Origin: Candidatus Thiodiazotropha endoloripes
GTDB taxonomy: Bacteria; Pseudomonadota; Gammaproteobacteria; Chromatiales; Chromatiaceae
NCBI RefSeq assembly: GCF_001708965.1
Contig: NZ_LVJW01000006.1
Location: 620,001-684,000, forward strand
Length of the DNA: 64,000 bases
Direction of reading: 5' to 3'
The number at the start of each line of letters is the position of its first letter. Position 1 is the first letter of the stretch. Under the pieces are notes generated by a model, which worked only from the letters and a program-made list of their open reading frames with translations, was not told where the DNA came from and did no database searches. This document shows positions 1 to 8,542 of this stretch, one piece after another. Made by a program: the position numbers and the translations under genes.

Positions 1-51
1 CAGGCCTGCGAAAGTGTGGACGATTTCCTGCAGATGATTGAAACTGGCTGA
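1..51 (+). CDS. 3' end of an unidentified gene (partial)
   Basis: The first 17 codons of the window are an open plus-strand frame ending in TGA at 49-51. The visible tail reads QACESVDDFLQMIETG, acidic and helix-like. It is too short to assign to a family. It lies about 215 bp upstream of tusE, so an operon link is not evident. It could be chance reading, but the frame is open from base 1 and the composition is protein-like. Confidence 0.4.
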   Translation, partial: QACESVDDFLQMIETG

Positions 52-268
52 ATCGTCTACTGCCTCATACAAATTCGTGCTATCAGAGGCTTGACCTGTC
101 CCCAAGATAAGGCGAGACGCCGGGCTGTTATCGGATTCCACCCTGCCTGGTAGCCCACAACCCAGACAAACCCGTAAAAAGTTTGGGGTAGATAAACAAG
201 CCTGATTACCTTTAAACTCCTCACCAAGCAATAACCTACCTTTTCACTTGGTAATAGGAGCAGGACAG

Positions 269-568
269 ATGAATACCCAAATTCCAGAACGAGATGGGGA
301 CGGCTATCTCACCGATATGAATGCTTGGACACCTGAAATTGCCAAGGCGATGGCGCAGGAGGATGAGTTTGAGATGACCGACGAGAAGTGGCAGCAGATC
401 CTGAAAGCCAGAGAATATTACAATGAATTCAATGTTGTCCCACCGATCCGTAAGTTCTCCAAATATCTGGGTGAGGACAAGAAAGCGATGTTTCAACTGT
501 GGCTGACAGGACCGATGAAACCGATTACCAAGTATGGTGGATTGCCCAAACCTACCGGTTGTGTCTAG
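269..568 (+). CDS. tusE: TusE/DsrC-family sulfur-relay protein
   Basis: This 99-residue protein matches the TusE/DsrC/DsvC family. Members carry persulfide sulfur on a cysteine next to the C-terminus, either for tRNA 2-thiouridine synthesis (TusE) or for dissimilatory sulfur metabolism (DsrC). The protein ends in GGLPKPTGCV, so the penultimate active cysteine is present. The second DsrC cysteine, expected 11 residues earlier, is Thr here, which argues for a TusE-like or sulfurtransferase-only role and against a sulfite-reductase partner. ATG 269 is preferred over an upstream TTG at 248 because AGGAG at 256-260 is correctly spaced. No tusBCD or dsr genes are adjacent, so the choice between tRNA thiolation and sulfur trafficking is open. 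Confidence 0.85.
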   Translation: MNTQIPERDGDGYLTDMNAWTPEIAKAMAQEDEFEMTDEKWQQILKAREYYNEFNVVPPIRKFSKYLGEDKKAMFQLWLTGPMKPITKYGGLPKPTGCV

Positions 569-593
569 ACATCCCCTGTCATAGGCCGTTAAT

Positions 594-612
594 AAGGGAG
601 CTTGCCTCCCTT
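594..612 (+). terminator. Hairpin after tusE, possible terminator
   Basis: AAGGGAG and CTCCCTT form a 7-bp stem around a 5-nt loop, 26 bp after the tusE stop. No U-run follows on the plus strand, so if it terminates it is a weak or Rho-assisted site. Confidence 0.35.
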
Positions 613-1050
613 CCATCTCAGCGTAACCCATAAACGTCTCAGCTGAAGATACAGCAGCATCTTCTCGAATCCCACAGCAGTGGACTCTGTGCAAAGCCAG
701 ACCAGTGGGATATGACGGTTCGCAGTGGCACTGTTTACCCAACTCGGTCCGGTCCAGTAATTCACGCAGTAACCCTCTCCATGGCTATCCCGAACGCCAG
801 CCAACTGGGAATCAAGACACCCTACAATACCGGCCAAGCGATGCCATCTGGCCGCTACCAACCGGGGCTTCCCGGCAATCCATAAGTAGAACTGATTGCT
901 AGTCGGACGTTTAAAACAGCCCCATACAGGAAGTGAATTCATAAACATGGGGGTATCGGTCACGCCTGAGAATGAAACTATTAAAGAATTGTAAAAAACT
1001 GCCAACTAAGCAGGTAGGGAACACCGAAATTGTTAGGGTTTGCTGTAGTT
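613..1050. other. Intergenic stretch without a recognisable gene
   Basis: This stretch separates tusE from the flagellar-like gene. It contains an open plus frame with an ATG at 712 and a stop at 883-885 (57 residues) and a longer minus frame (589-1005, 138 residues). I recognise no family in either, and neither has a convincing ribosome-binding site. The predicted proteins are rich in Trp, His, Arg and Pro in the manner of noncoding translation. It may hold a decayed gene. I see no tRNA, repeat or clear promoter. Confidence 0.4.
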
Positions 1051-1287
1051 ATGGGCATCAATTCAATCACTGGATCAGCACTGCAGGGCATCCACAAAGG
1101 CCTTCAGGGAATGCGCCGTGTGGCCTCTGATATTGCCAGTGCCAATCAGGTTCAACAATCGAATCCCAAGGATCTCTCCCGCTCAATGGTGGAGATGCAG
1201 CAGCAAGCCAATCTGGTCAAGGCCCAGGTAAAAACCTTAAAAGCGGCTGACGAAACTCTCGGTACCCTGATTGACGAGAAGGTCTGA
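1051..1287 (+). CDS. Short flagellar rod/hook-like protein
   Basis: This 78-residue protein looks like the two terminal helices of a flagellar rod or hook protein joined without the central domain. The N-terminal half (SALQGIHKGLQGMRRVASDIASANQ region, residues about 8-32, apart from its first few) has the spacing of the rod-protein N-terminal motif ending in IANANT. The C-terminal half, with MVEMQQQANLVKAQVK and DETLGTL, matches the FlgC/FlgE-type C-terminal coiled coil. ATG 1051 was chosen because homology begins there; a TTG at 1030 is possible. No other flagellar gene is nearby. Assembly into an axial structure is inference from family resemblance. Confidence 0.6.
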   Translation: MGINSITGSALQGIHKGLQGMRRVASDIASANQVQQSNPKDLSRSMVEMQQQANLVKAQVKTLKAADETLGTLIDEKV

Positions 1288-1328
1288 CACCCCACCAGGG
1301 CCTGCTAACACCAATCCATTGCCAGAAT

Positions 1329-2171
1329 CTACTGCTCAAACAGCATCGACAGATCGATGGCACGGATATCCTTGGTCAGAGCGCCAACCGAGATATCATC
1401 GATTCCGGTTTCGGCGATCTCTCTTATCGTAGCTAAATTGATGCCGCCGGAGGCCTCCAGCCTTGCACGCCCACCCGCCAGTTTCACTGCTTCACGCAAC
1501 TGTTCGGGCGTAAAGTTATCCAGCAACACACGCTGAGCACCCGCCTTGAGCGCCTGCTGCAACTCATCCAGCGTCTCCACCTCGATCTCGACAGACACCC
1601 CATCCGGCACCAGCTCCTTGGATCGGGCTAACGCGGCATCGACCGATCCGGCAGCCCGGATATGATTCTCTTTGATCAGCACGGCATCATACAGCCCCAC
1701 CCGGTGGTTATGACAGCCACCACAACGGACCGCATACTTCTGCTGCTGGCGCAGTCCCGGCACCGTCTTGCGTGTATCCAGAATCCGCACATCAATGCCG
1801 GATACTGCCTCTGCATAACTTCTGGCAAGGGTTGCGGTTCCCGACAGGCTTTGCAGATAGTTCAGGGCACAACGTTCACCACTCAGCAATACCCTGGTGT
1901 TACCACTGAGCCGGCACAACTGCTGATTCTCAGTGACCATCTCACCATCTTCAACCAACCACTCCAGCCCGATAGCCGGATCCAGTTGCCGGTAAACTTC
2001 ATTTACCCAGGGAATCCCGCATATCACAGCCTGTTCCCGACTGATGATCTGAGCCTGGGTAACCGCATCTGCTGGCAACAGGGCGGCAGTCAGATCACCA
2101 CTGCCCAGATCCTCGGCCAGCGCCTGACTGACCTGGCCGCTGATCAGAAAGTGATTGCTGTGTAGATTCAT
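1329..2171 (-). CDS. nadC: Nicotinate-nucleotide pyrophosphorylase (carboxylating)
   Basis: NadC (quinolinate phosphoribosyltransferase) converts quinolinate and PRPP to nicotinate mononucleotide, CO2 and pyrophosphate in de novo NAD synthesis. The 280-residue length is normal. Family hallmarks are [10 protein letters not shown] near the N-terminus, [12 protein letters not shown] in the middle, the basic [12 protein letters not shown] active-site strand, [27 protein letters not shown], and the C-terminal EASGGI and ISVGALT phosphate-binding segments of the TIM-like barrel. The ATG overlaps the end of the upstream FKBP gene by 4 bp, so the two are translationally coupled. nadA and nadB are not in this window. 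Confidence 0.96.
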   Translation of the reverse strand: MNLHSNHFLISGQVSQALAEDLGSGDLTAALLPADAVTQAQIISREQAVICGIPWVNEVYRQLDPAIGLEWLVEDGEMVTENQQLCRLSGNTRVLLSGERCALNYLQSLSGTATLARSYAEAVSGIDVRILDTRKTVPGLRQQQKYAVRCGGCHNHRVGLYDAVLIKENHIRAAGSVDAALARSKELVPDGVSVEIEVETLDELQQALKAGAQRVLLDNFTPEQLREAVKLAGGRARLEASGGINLATIREIAETGIDDISVGALTKDIRAIDLSMLFEQ

Positions 2172-2515
2172 CCGGATATGGCAAGCAGTTCCACATCGAA
2201 TACCAGCGTTGCATTGGGCGGAATCACACCACCGGCACCTTGCGCGCCATAACCCAACTGAGGAGGGATGGTCAGCCTGCGCTTACCGCCTACCTTCATA
2301 CCGGCAACCCCTTCATCCCAACCACGGATCACCATGCCTTTGCCCAAGGCGAAATCAAACGGCTGATTCCGATCGACTGAGGAGTCAAACTTATCCCCAT
2401 CCAGCAACCAGCCGGTATAGTGTACAGAGACACGTTGACCAGACTCTGCAAGCTGGCCATCACCCTCAACTAAGTCTTCAATTTTCAATCCGGAATCGGT
2501 GATCTTTTCACTCAT
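2168..2515 (-). CDS. FKBP-type peptidyl-prolyl cis-trans isomerase
   Basis: A 115-residue single-domain FKBP (rotamase). It carries the family pattern [18 protein letters not shown], then [20 protein letters not shown] (residues about 56-75), the [15 protein letters not shown] strand-loop, and [14 protein letters not shown] at the C-terminus. No signal peptide is visible, so a cytoplasmic folding role is likely. It is the first gene of a two-gene unit with nadC, with which it overlaps by 4 bp. It resembles the small FKBP (Fpr) class of proteobacteria rather than SlyD, as it lacks a His-rich tail. Confidence 0.93.
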   Translation of the reverse strand: MSEKITDSGLKIEDLVEGDGQLAESGQRVSVHYTGWLLDGDKFDSSVDRNQPFDFALGKGMVIRGWDEGVAGMKVGGKRRLTIPPQLGYGAQGAGGVIPPNATLVFDVELLAISG

Positions 2516-2669
2516 TGTTCTCTCTCATTGTTTAGGAAATCTTTAACCAGGGCTTGTTGTTTCCAATCGACCGACCCGCTCTGGCGGACCCCATTATATT
2601 ACTTTCAGCCAAAGCATGCCCGCCTGCTGACTGCAGTCAGATCCATCGATTATCAGAATGATTCCTGCT

Positions 2670-5015
2670 TCAGGCTGAAGCGGATGAAGCGTCGGTATTC
2701 TTCAGCGCGCTGAGCATGGCATCGAGTGCTCGATCCATGATTGGTGTGGATGAGACTTCAACCGTTTTGGCTTTGCCTTCACGCAACTGCTTGGCCACGC
2801 CGGCAGATGTCAGCTCCATAGCTTTCATACCCTTGCGGTTAACAAAGATATAGGTATCCGTCACCTTGCTCTTCCAGGAGAGTTTAACACGGACTTTGCT
2901 GGCACCATCCGCCATCTCAAGCCACATGCCCGGTTCAAGTTCGGTGGCCATTTTTGAAAACTCATCAGTGTCGGATATTGCCTCATCCGCCATCTCCATC
3001 AGCTGACTGTTGTCATCGCTGGTCAGCTGACTGTCCGGGAAGTGAATCTCATATTGACTGACAGGCTGGGTACCGGAGGTATTCATCTGACTACCATCCC
3101 CGCCCCGCAGCACCTGGATATGGCAATTCTGTAACTCTTTGAACAGGCGTGCCATCTTGTGTTGATCAAAGGAGATGCTATTCAGACGCTCACGTACATT
3201 GCGCAGCAGTTCCGGTATCCCACGCAGCAGTTGCTGCCGTTCACCATACTCGGACTTCGGCTGTACACTCCACAACAACCGATCGACGATCTCCAGCGCC
3301 TCGGTCCAGTCCTGACTCTGATCACCTTCGCGCAGATAGATCAGCAGCAATGCATCCTTCCAGCCATCTTCCAGGATCGACATCACCGCTTGTGGTACCA
3401 GCTTCTGGGTACGTAACCGTGTATTGAGTTCTTCGGAGACAATCTGCTTGGCAGACTTCAGCTGCTCCTTGCCCCGGGTGATCTGGTTGGTGCGCTTTTC
3501 AGCGATCTGTGCCCCGCGCTGCTCCTTCTCCCACCATTTGGAGAACTCATCATTCAATTCGGCGAACAGTTCCGGATCATCATGAAACTCATTCAGGATC
3601 CGTTTGATGGTCGATTCGATCTTGGTGTAGAGGGTGTCGTTGACCCGGTCACCGGTATCATTCCAGCCTACTGCCGCCTGGGCCAGTGAGTTCAACAATC
3701 TTCTCGCCGGATGCACCTTTTCACTGAAGAAACTCTTGTCGATGATTGCCACTTTCAGCATCGGTATCTGCAGACGGCTGATCAAGGCTTTCATCGCATC
3801 GGGCAGGCTGTAGTCATCGAGGATGAACTCAAACAGCATGGAGATGACATCGATGGTATCGTTATCCGCGTCGCCCAGGGAGCGGGTCAGCTGCCCATCC
3901 TTTGCGATCTTCAGATCAGTTACCAGACGGGTCCGCATCTCTTCCGGAGTCAGGGTTCGATCGATTCGTTTGCCTTGCGGTAACATCACCACATTGGACT
4001 GCTGGATTGCTGAAAGGGCACCAAGCAACTCGCCGGTATCCACCACCGGGATATTACCGTTCGGCGTGGTCAGCATCAGGCTGGATGTCAGCATACTGCT
4101 TCCGCTGCTGGCACGACGTGTGCCCAGTAACTGCTGCAGTGTGGCAAACACCTCCGCCTGCACTTCACTACCGCTCGAGCTCATCTGACTCTCAGGGTAG
4201 GCGGAAGGTGGAGAGGTTGAAACATAGGATGAGTCACTGGCCATGTAGCTCTCACCCGCATCACCCCGCATGCTGGGAGCAATCGGGTTGCGACGCACTT
4301 TCGGTGTCAACTTGGGTATCACACCGGCGCGGCCCAGCAACAGATTGACTTCATCATACAGACCACCGATATAGTGCATCACATGGCGGTCAAAGAGTTT
4401 GTAAACGACCAGCTTGACCGGCAGCTCAACCGGCACATTCGACATTGCGAACTGAAATGCATTGCAGACAACACCGGGTTCCAATGGCGATCGCTGGGCG
4501 ATCTGCTCATTGATATTGCCACCACCCATGACATATGCGAAACGCTGCCCCATGGCATAGAGTTCCCGGGTAAACCGACTTTCCGATTTACTGACCATAT
4601 TGGTTATCGCCAGAGACTCTTCCAGATCGTCATTTTCCACCAGCGACATCTCTGAGTCCCGGCTCAATTCATCCAGGGTTGGCTGATTGATATGGATCTC
4701 ACCGGTCTGCCAATAGCGATCGTAGATGCTGAGCAACTCCTGGGTGAAGGCGCGATCGATTCCTGCGCGCTGTTTGCGCAGCTCCCTCATGGAATCGAAA
4801 TAGACGTTCTGCAGTGCGTTATTATCCGATTTGTTCGCCATTTCATAGAGAGAATCGTCCAGATTCTCGAACAAATCATTCATTAACTTGGGGATGGCCT
4901 TAATGACCAGATTTCGGCACTCAGACGAAACCCTTCGCCCGTTAGCATCCAGCGAAATGTTTTTCTGATGAGGCACAGCTGAGCCGAATGTAATAATGTT
5001 GTCTTGCCTTTGCAT
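2670..5015 (-). CDS. DUF1631 family protein
   Basis: A 781-residue soluble protein without signal peptide or membrane segments. Sequence character places it in the DUF1631 family, which is common in gammaproteobacteria, has no settled function, and is sometimes misannotated as thymidine phosphorylase. The N-terminal half is helical, with a Ser-rich low-complexity linker around residues 245-305. The C-terminal 100 residues (KLSWKSKVTDTYIFVNRKG) resemble the beta-barrel of PilZ-like domains, but the RxxxR c-di-GMP signature is not clear. It stands alone, with about 150 bp to the FKBP gene and a 612-bp spacer upstream. The ATG at 5015 begins MQRQDN. Confidence 0.8.
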   Translation of the reverse strand: MQRQDNIITFGSAVPHQKNISLDANGRRVSSECRNLVIKAIPKLMNDLFENLDDSLYEMANKSDNNALQNVYFDSMRELRKQRAGIDRAFTQELLSIYDRYWQTGEIHINQPTLDELSRDSEMSLVENDDLEESLAITNMVSKSESRFTRELYAMGQRFAYVMGGGNINEQIAQRSPLEPGVVCNAFQFAMSNVPVELPVKLVVYKLFDRHVMHYIGGLYDEVNLLLGRAGVIPKLTPKVRRNPIAPSMRGDAGESYMASDSSYVSTSPPSAYPESQMSSSGSEVQAEVFATLQQLLGTRRASSGSSMLTSSLMLTTPNGNIPVVDTGELLGALSAIQQSNVVMLPQGKRIDRTLTPEEMRTRLVTDLKIAKDGQLTRSLGDADNDTIDVISMLFEFILDDYSLPDAMKALISRLQIPMLKVAIIDKSFFSEKVHPARRLLNSLAQAAVGWNDTGDRVNDTLYTKIESTIKRILNEFHDDPELFAELNDEFSKWWEKEQRGAQIAEKRTNQITRGKEQLKSAKQIVSEELNTRLRTQKLVPQAVMSILEDGWKDALLLIYLREGDQSQDWTEALEIVDRLLWSVQPKSEYGERQQLLRGIPELLRNVRERLNSISFDQHKMARLFKELQNCHIQVLRGGDGSQMNTSGTQPVSQYEIHFPDSQLTSDDNSQLMEMADEAISDTDEFSKMATELEPGMWLEMADGASKVRVKLSWKSKVTDTYIFVNRKGMKAMELTSAGVAKQLREGKAKTVEVSSTPIMDRALDAMLSALKNTDASSASA

Positions 5016-5627
5016 CTAAAATCACTTGAAAAATCCTACACATACCCAAGCAAATGCTTACAAATTCCCTTTAGCCTGCACCTAATAAGAGGCTATGACA
5101 GTAAAAGATAAGCGTCTGAGAAAAGCCTCACAAAAGAACCATGATCATTTTGGGGCCTTTCCACATCACCATTGGATACACTATTCAAAAACTAGCACCA
5201 AGTGTCTGTCCAATCAATAGTTTGCTACATATCGGCAAAGATAATACAGACTAAAGCTCAGCATGGGTATTTGATCAATAATGGAAGATTTTGGGAAATT
5301 AATTCCATTATCAACCCCTTTTTGGACTAATTTTCAAATATTCAGGAAGTTAACCCCTAACCCAGGGTACTGTCTCAACCCCATGACCAGACCCTTGCAT
5401 CGACTCAATCTCTTCACCTGTCACCCATCAGTATCTATTAACGTTTCACCTTTTGCATGATCGTTCCAACCGGGCCAACCGATCTCCAGTGGACGCCAGT
5501 CGAATGCAATCTTAATGTAATAGATGCTCAACTCAATCTATTGTATGGTTCAATATCAGTGAACTGGGGCTATCACCAGTCATGAAACAATAACAACCAA
5601 CTATTCATAGTAACCGGCCCGAATAAT
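5016..5627. other. 612-bp divergent intergenic region with one hairpin
   Basis: This AT-rich spacer lies between the divergent DUF1631 and DUF1538 genes and must hold both promoters. The only clear structure is an inverted repeat at 5278-5286 and 5303-5311 (ATAATGGAA/TTCCATTAT, 16-nt loop), a possible operator or stem-loop. No ORF, tRNA or strong sigma-70 pair stands out. Confidence 0.5.
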
Positions 5628-6359
5628 ATGAATACAGTCCGGCGCCTATTCGCATCACTTATCAGCAGTTTTCGAGATCTTCTGCCGATCTTCATCGTTA
5701 TCGCTTTTTTCCAGCTGGTGGTCCTGCAACAACCGATTCCCAACCTGGGTTCATTGTTGATCGGTACGGTTCTGGTGCTTTTGGGTTTGAGCCTGTTCAT
5801 CGAAGGCCTGAATCTGGGTCTCTTTCCCCTCGGTGAGACGATGGCCTGGAACTTTGCCCGCAAAGGCAGCCTCAGCTGGCTCCTGATATTTGCCTTTGCG
5901 CTTGGATTCGGTACCACAGTGGCGGAACCCGCACTGATCAAGATTGCTGAGGAGGCGGCAAAAATTGCTGCGAATGGCGGCATGATCGAAGACTCCATCG
6001 AGGCCATGCACGAATATGCCCAGGGACTTCGCTATACCGTGGCCCTTTCAGTAGGGTTCGCCATCGTGCTGGGTGTCCTGAGGATCGTCAAAGGCTGGCC
6101 GGTACAATACCTGATCATCGGTGGATATATCGGTGTGGTGATCATGACCGCCTTTGCACCCAAAGAGATCATCGGTATCGCCTATGATTCAGGAGGTGTC
6201 ACAACATCCACCGTGACCGTTCCCCTGGTGACAGCTCTCGGTGTGGGCCTGGCTTCCAGTATCAAAGGGCGCAACCCGATGACGGATGGGTTCGGTCTGA
6301 TTGCATTTGCCTCCCTGACACCAATGATATTCGTCATGTTCTACGGAATCATGTTATGA
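5628..6359 (+). CDS. DUF1538 membrane protein, subunit 1 (putative cation antiporter)
   Basis: A 243-residue polytopic protein with about six hydrophobic helices, of the DUF1538 family. Two-subunit DUF1538 proteins (UmpAB) from a halophile have been described as a Na+(Li+,K+)/H+ antiporter; a similar role here is inference. Diagnostic motifs are GTTVAEPAL in the first half and [16 protein letters not shown], then [17 protein letters not shown], in the second. The polar YDSGG loop between membrane segments is a candidate ion-binding site. The stop overlaps the start of a paralogue by 4 bp (ATGA), so the two are probably made in equal amounts and pair as a heterodimer. PII-like and CBS genes follow. 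Confidence 0.88.
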   Translation: MNTVRRLFASLISSFRDLLPIFIVIAFFQLVVLQQPIPNLGSLLIGTVLVLLGLSLFIEGLNLGLFPLGETMAWNFARKGSLSWLLIFAFALGFGTTVAEPALIKIAEEAAKIAANGGMIEDSIEAMHEYAQGLRYTVALSVGFAIVLGVLRIVKGWPVQYLIIGGYIGVVIMTAFAPKEIIGIAYDSGGVTTSTVTVPLVTALGVGLASSIKGRNPMTDGFGLIAFASLTPMIFVMFYGIML

Positions 6360-7117
6360 CTGCAGGTATCGAACACTTTCTCAACGTCCTGGTAGGCACT
6401 GTGCTGGACATCCTGCCGATTGCCGCGATCCTGTTCGGCTTCCAGATCTTCGTATTGCGCAGGCCACTGAAAAATGCCAAGGAGATCGGGATTGGTTTCC
6501 TGATGGTGCTGTTCGGTCTGGCGTTGTTTCTTGAGGGTCTTGATCTTGCCCTCTTCCCCTTGGGTGAACTGATGGCAAGCCAGCTCACCTCGCCTGAGTT
6601 GTTGAATGTCCCGACTACCGGAGAGACAGTTCAGTGGCACCACTACTTCTGGGTCTATCTGTTTGCCGCCAGTATCGGCTTCTCCACCACCATTGCGGAA
6701 CCCTCCCTGATTGCCGTTGCAATCAAGGCCAACCAGGTATCCGCCGGGGCGATCAGTCAATGGGGCTTGAGGATTGCAGTGGCCATCGGGGTCGCGATCG
6801 GCATTTCGCTCGGCAGTTATCGGATCATCACCGGTACACCCCTGCACTGGTACATCATCGCCGGCTATGTGGTGGTGATTTTTCAAACCATGGTCGCCCC
6901 CCGTACCATCATCGCCCTGGCCTACGATTCCGGTGGCGTAACCACATCCACAGTGACCGTTCCATTGGTCGCTGCTCTCGGGATTGGCCTGTCCAGTAAC
7001 ATACCTGGACGTAACCCACTGATTGACGGCTTTGGTCTGATCGCCTTTGCCAGTCTGTTTCCCATCATGTCCGTTATGGCTTACGCCCAGCTCAGTGAGT
7101 GGCGCAGTCGTCAATGA
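6356..7117 (+). CDS. DUF1538 membrane protein, subunit 2 (putative cation antiporter)
   Basis: A 253-residue paralogue of the preceding protein. It keeps the same layout: [15 protein letters not shown], then [14 protein letters not shown], then [20 protein letters not shown] and [18 protein letters not shown]. It has about six membrane helices and a somewhat longer loop between helices 2 and 3 (residues 80-100). It overlaps the first subunit by 4 bp and is followed 18 bp later by the PII-like gene. The pair arose by duplication. The proposed Na+ or K+ for H+ exchange comes from UmpAB literature and is not shown by this sequence. Confidence 0.88.
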   Translation: MTAGIEHFLNVLVGTVLDILPIAAILFGFQIFVLRRPLKNAKEIGIGFLMVLFGLALFLEGLDLALFPLGELMASQLTSPELLNVPTTGETVQWHHYFWVYLFAASIGFSTTIAEPSLIAVAIKANQVSAGAISQWGLRIAVAIGVAIGISLGSYRIITGTPLHWYIIAGYVVVIFQTMVAPRTIIALAYDSGGVTTSTVTVPLVAALGIGLSSNIPGRNPLIDGFGLIAFASLFPIMSVMAYAQLSEWRSRQ

Positions 7118-7135
7118 TTCACACGAGGTATTGAG

Positions 7136-7486
7136 ATGCACTTCAAACTCATCATCGCCCTGGTAGAAGACAGCACCACGGAAAAAGTGCTTGAGGCTGC
7201 GCGCTCCGCCGGGGCGACAGGTTCAACCGTCATCAACCACGCACGGGGTGAAGGTATCGAGCAGTCGAAAACCTTCCTCGGCCTGACCCTGGATACACAA
7301 CGGGATGTTCTACTGCTGCTGGTGGAGGAGCATCTAAGCCGGACGATTCTGGAAAAGATCTCCGAGGCCGGAGAGTTCGATAACCAGTCAGGCAGCGGCA
7401 TCGCCTTTCAGATCGACATCGAGGATGCTGTCGGTGTCAGCCATCAGATAGCCTCACTTTCACAAGTGGTCGAGGAGGAATTATGA
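7136..7486 (+). CDS. PII-like signalling protein
   Basis: A 116-residue protein with the ferredoxin-like PII fold order: FKLIIALVE strand, helix AARSAGATGST, an ARGEGIEQS segment in place of the canonical T-loop, LLLLVEE strand, helix, and FDNQSGSGIAF at the B-loop position. The T-loop is short and lacks the uridylylated Tyr of GlnB/GlnK, so this is a noncanonical PII, not a nitrogen regulator of the GlnB type. Nucleotide-binding PII-like proteins often gate a membrane transporter encoded beside them (SbtB with SbtA, GlnK with AmtB), so the DUF1538 pair is the likely target. GAGG precedes the ATG. Its stop overlaps the CBS gene by 4 bp. Confidence 0.82.
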   Translation: MHFKLIIALVEDSTTEKVLEAARSAGATGSTVINHARGEGIEQSKTFLGLTLDTQRDVLLLLVEEHLSRTILEKISEAGEFDNQSGSGIAFQIDIEDAVGVSHQIASLSQVVEEEL

Positions 7487-7896
7487 CCGATCGCAAACTA
7501 GTCCGAGTTCGAGACGTAATGAAGAATGATTTTGATTTGGTTGAAGGGATGGATACCGTTGAAAGCGCCCTGGAGAAGATGAACTACGTGGAAACCAAGT
7601 CACTGATCGTCAAAAAGCGTGATGAAAACGATGAATTCGGTATTGTCACCCTATCGGATATCGCACGACAGGTATTGGCAAAAGACCGGGCTCCGGAACG
7701 GGTGAATATTTACGAGATCATGAGCAAACCAGCCTTCACGGTATCGGCTGATATGGACATCCGCTACTGCGCCAGACTGTTTGGCCGCTTTGAACTCAAC
7801 CGGGCGCCGGTCGTGGAGCATGGCGAAGTGATCGGTATCGTCAGTTATGCCGATATGGTCCTGAAAGGTTTTCCATCTGCTGCGGATCAATCTTGA
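7483..7896 (+). CDS. CBS-domain pair protein
   Basis: A 137-residue protein made of two CBS motifs. The first spans about residues 5-65 (VRDVMKNDFDLVEGMDTVESAL to GIVTLSDIARQVL) and the second about 75-132 (IYEIMSKPAFTVSADM to IGIVSYADMVLKG). Such pairs (Bateman modules) bind adenine nucleotides and act as energy or ionic-strength sensors. A strong GAGGAGGAATT ribosome site lies in front of the ATG, and the start overlaps the PII-like gene by 4 bp. With PII-like and DUF1538 genes in one unit, a regulatory role for the transporter is the simplest reading. The stop overlaps the TTG start of ampD. Confidence 0.9.
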   Translation: MTDRKLVRVRDVMKNDFDLVEGMDTVESALEKMNYVETKSLIVKKRDENDEFGIVTLSDIARQVLAKDRAPERVNIYEIMSKPAFTVSADMDIRYCARLFGRFELNRAPVVEHGEVIGIVSYADMVLKGFPSAADQS

Positions 7897-8441
7897 AGCA
7901 CGGACAGACTGGACTGCTCGACGGCGCTCAGTTTCATAACTCCGCAAACCAGGATCAGCGCCCCGCCGATTGCGACATTGACCTGCTGGTGATCCACAGC
8001 ATCAGTCTCCCACCGGGGGAGTTCGGCGGTGATTGGATTGATGATCTGTTCATGAATCGCCTGGATGCGGATGCCCATCCGTACTTCCAGGAGATCAGCA
8101 GTCTCAAAGTATCCTGCCACCTGCTGATCCGACGGGACGGCTCCCAGGTGCAGTATGTTCCCCTGCACCATCGGGCCTGGCATGCCGGTGAATCCAACTA
8201 TTGTGGGCGCGAACGCTGCAACGACTTCTCCATCGGAATCGAGTTGGAAGGCAGTGATGAGCAACCCTTCACCGATGCCCAATACGCCAGCCTGGTGGAA
8301 GCGACCCGACAGATCATGGCGATCTATCCGAACATCACTCAGGAGCGGATCACCAGTCACGCAGCGATTGCCCCTGGACGTAAGACCGATCCCGGTCCGA
8401 TGTTCGATTGGCAAAACTACTTCCGCTTATTGCATTCTTGA
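7893..8441 (+). CDS. ampD: 1,6-anhydro-N-acetylmuramyl-L-alanine amidase AmpD
   Basis: Cytoplasmic zinc amidase of cell-wall recycling. It cleaves the peptide from anhydro-muropeptides and so limits the AmpR inducer. The 182-residue sequence has the family order: LLVIHSISLPPGEFGG with zinc ligand His35, AHPYFQEISSLKVSCHLLIRR, QYVPLHHRAWHAG, NDFSIGIELEG, and ITSHAAIAPGRKTDPGP with the remaining His and Asp zinc ligands. The start is TTG 7893, overlapping the CBS stop (TTGA); no ATG upstream of the domain is available. ampE lies downstream, separated by a palindromic element. Confidence 0.95.
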   Translation: MKHGQTGLLDGAQFHNSANQDQRPADCDIDLLVIHSISLPPGEFGGDWIDDLFMNRLDADAHPYFQEISSLKVSCHLLIRRDGSQVQYVPLHHRAWHAGESNYCGRERCNDFSIGIELEGSDEQPFTDAQYASLVEATRQIMAIYPNITQERITSHAAIAPGRKTDPGPMFDWQNYFRLLHS

Positions 8442-8542
8442 GAGAAAGCACGGATATTCCATGCTGAATAAGAAAGCGGACCACCTCTACAGATCCAAGC
8501 AGACATCCATCAATGAAACCGAGATGAACCGTTGGGGATAAT

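Noticed and set aside
589-1005. 138-residue minus-strand frame upstream of the flagellar-like gene
   Set aside because: No family resemblance, no ribosome site, noncoding-like composition with many Trp, Arg and Cys; it overlaps another unconvincing frame.
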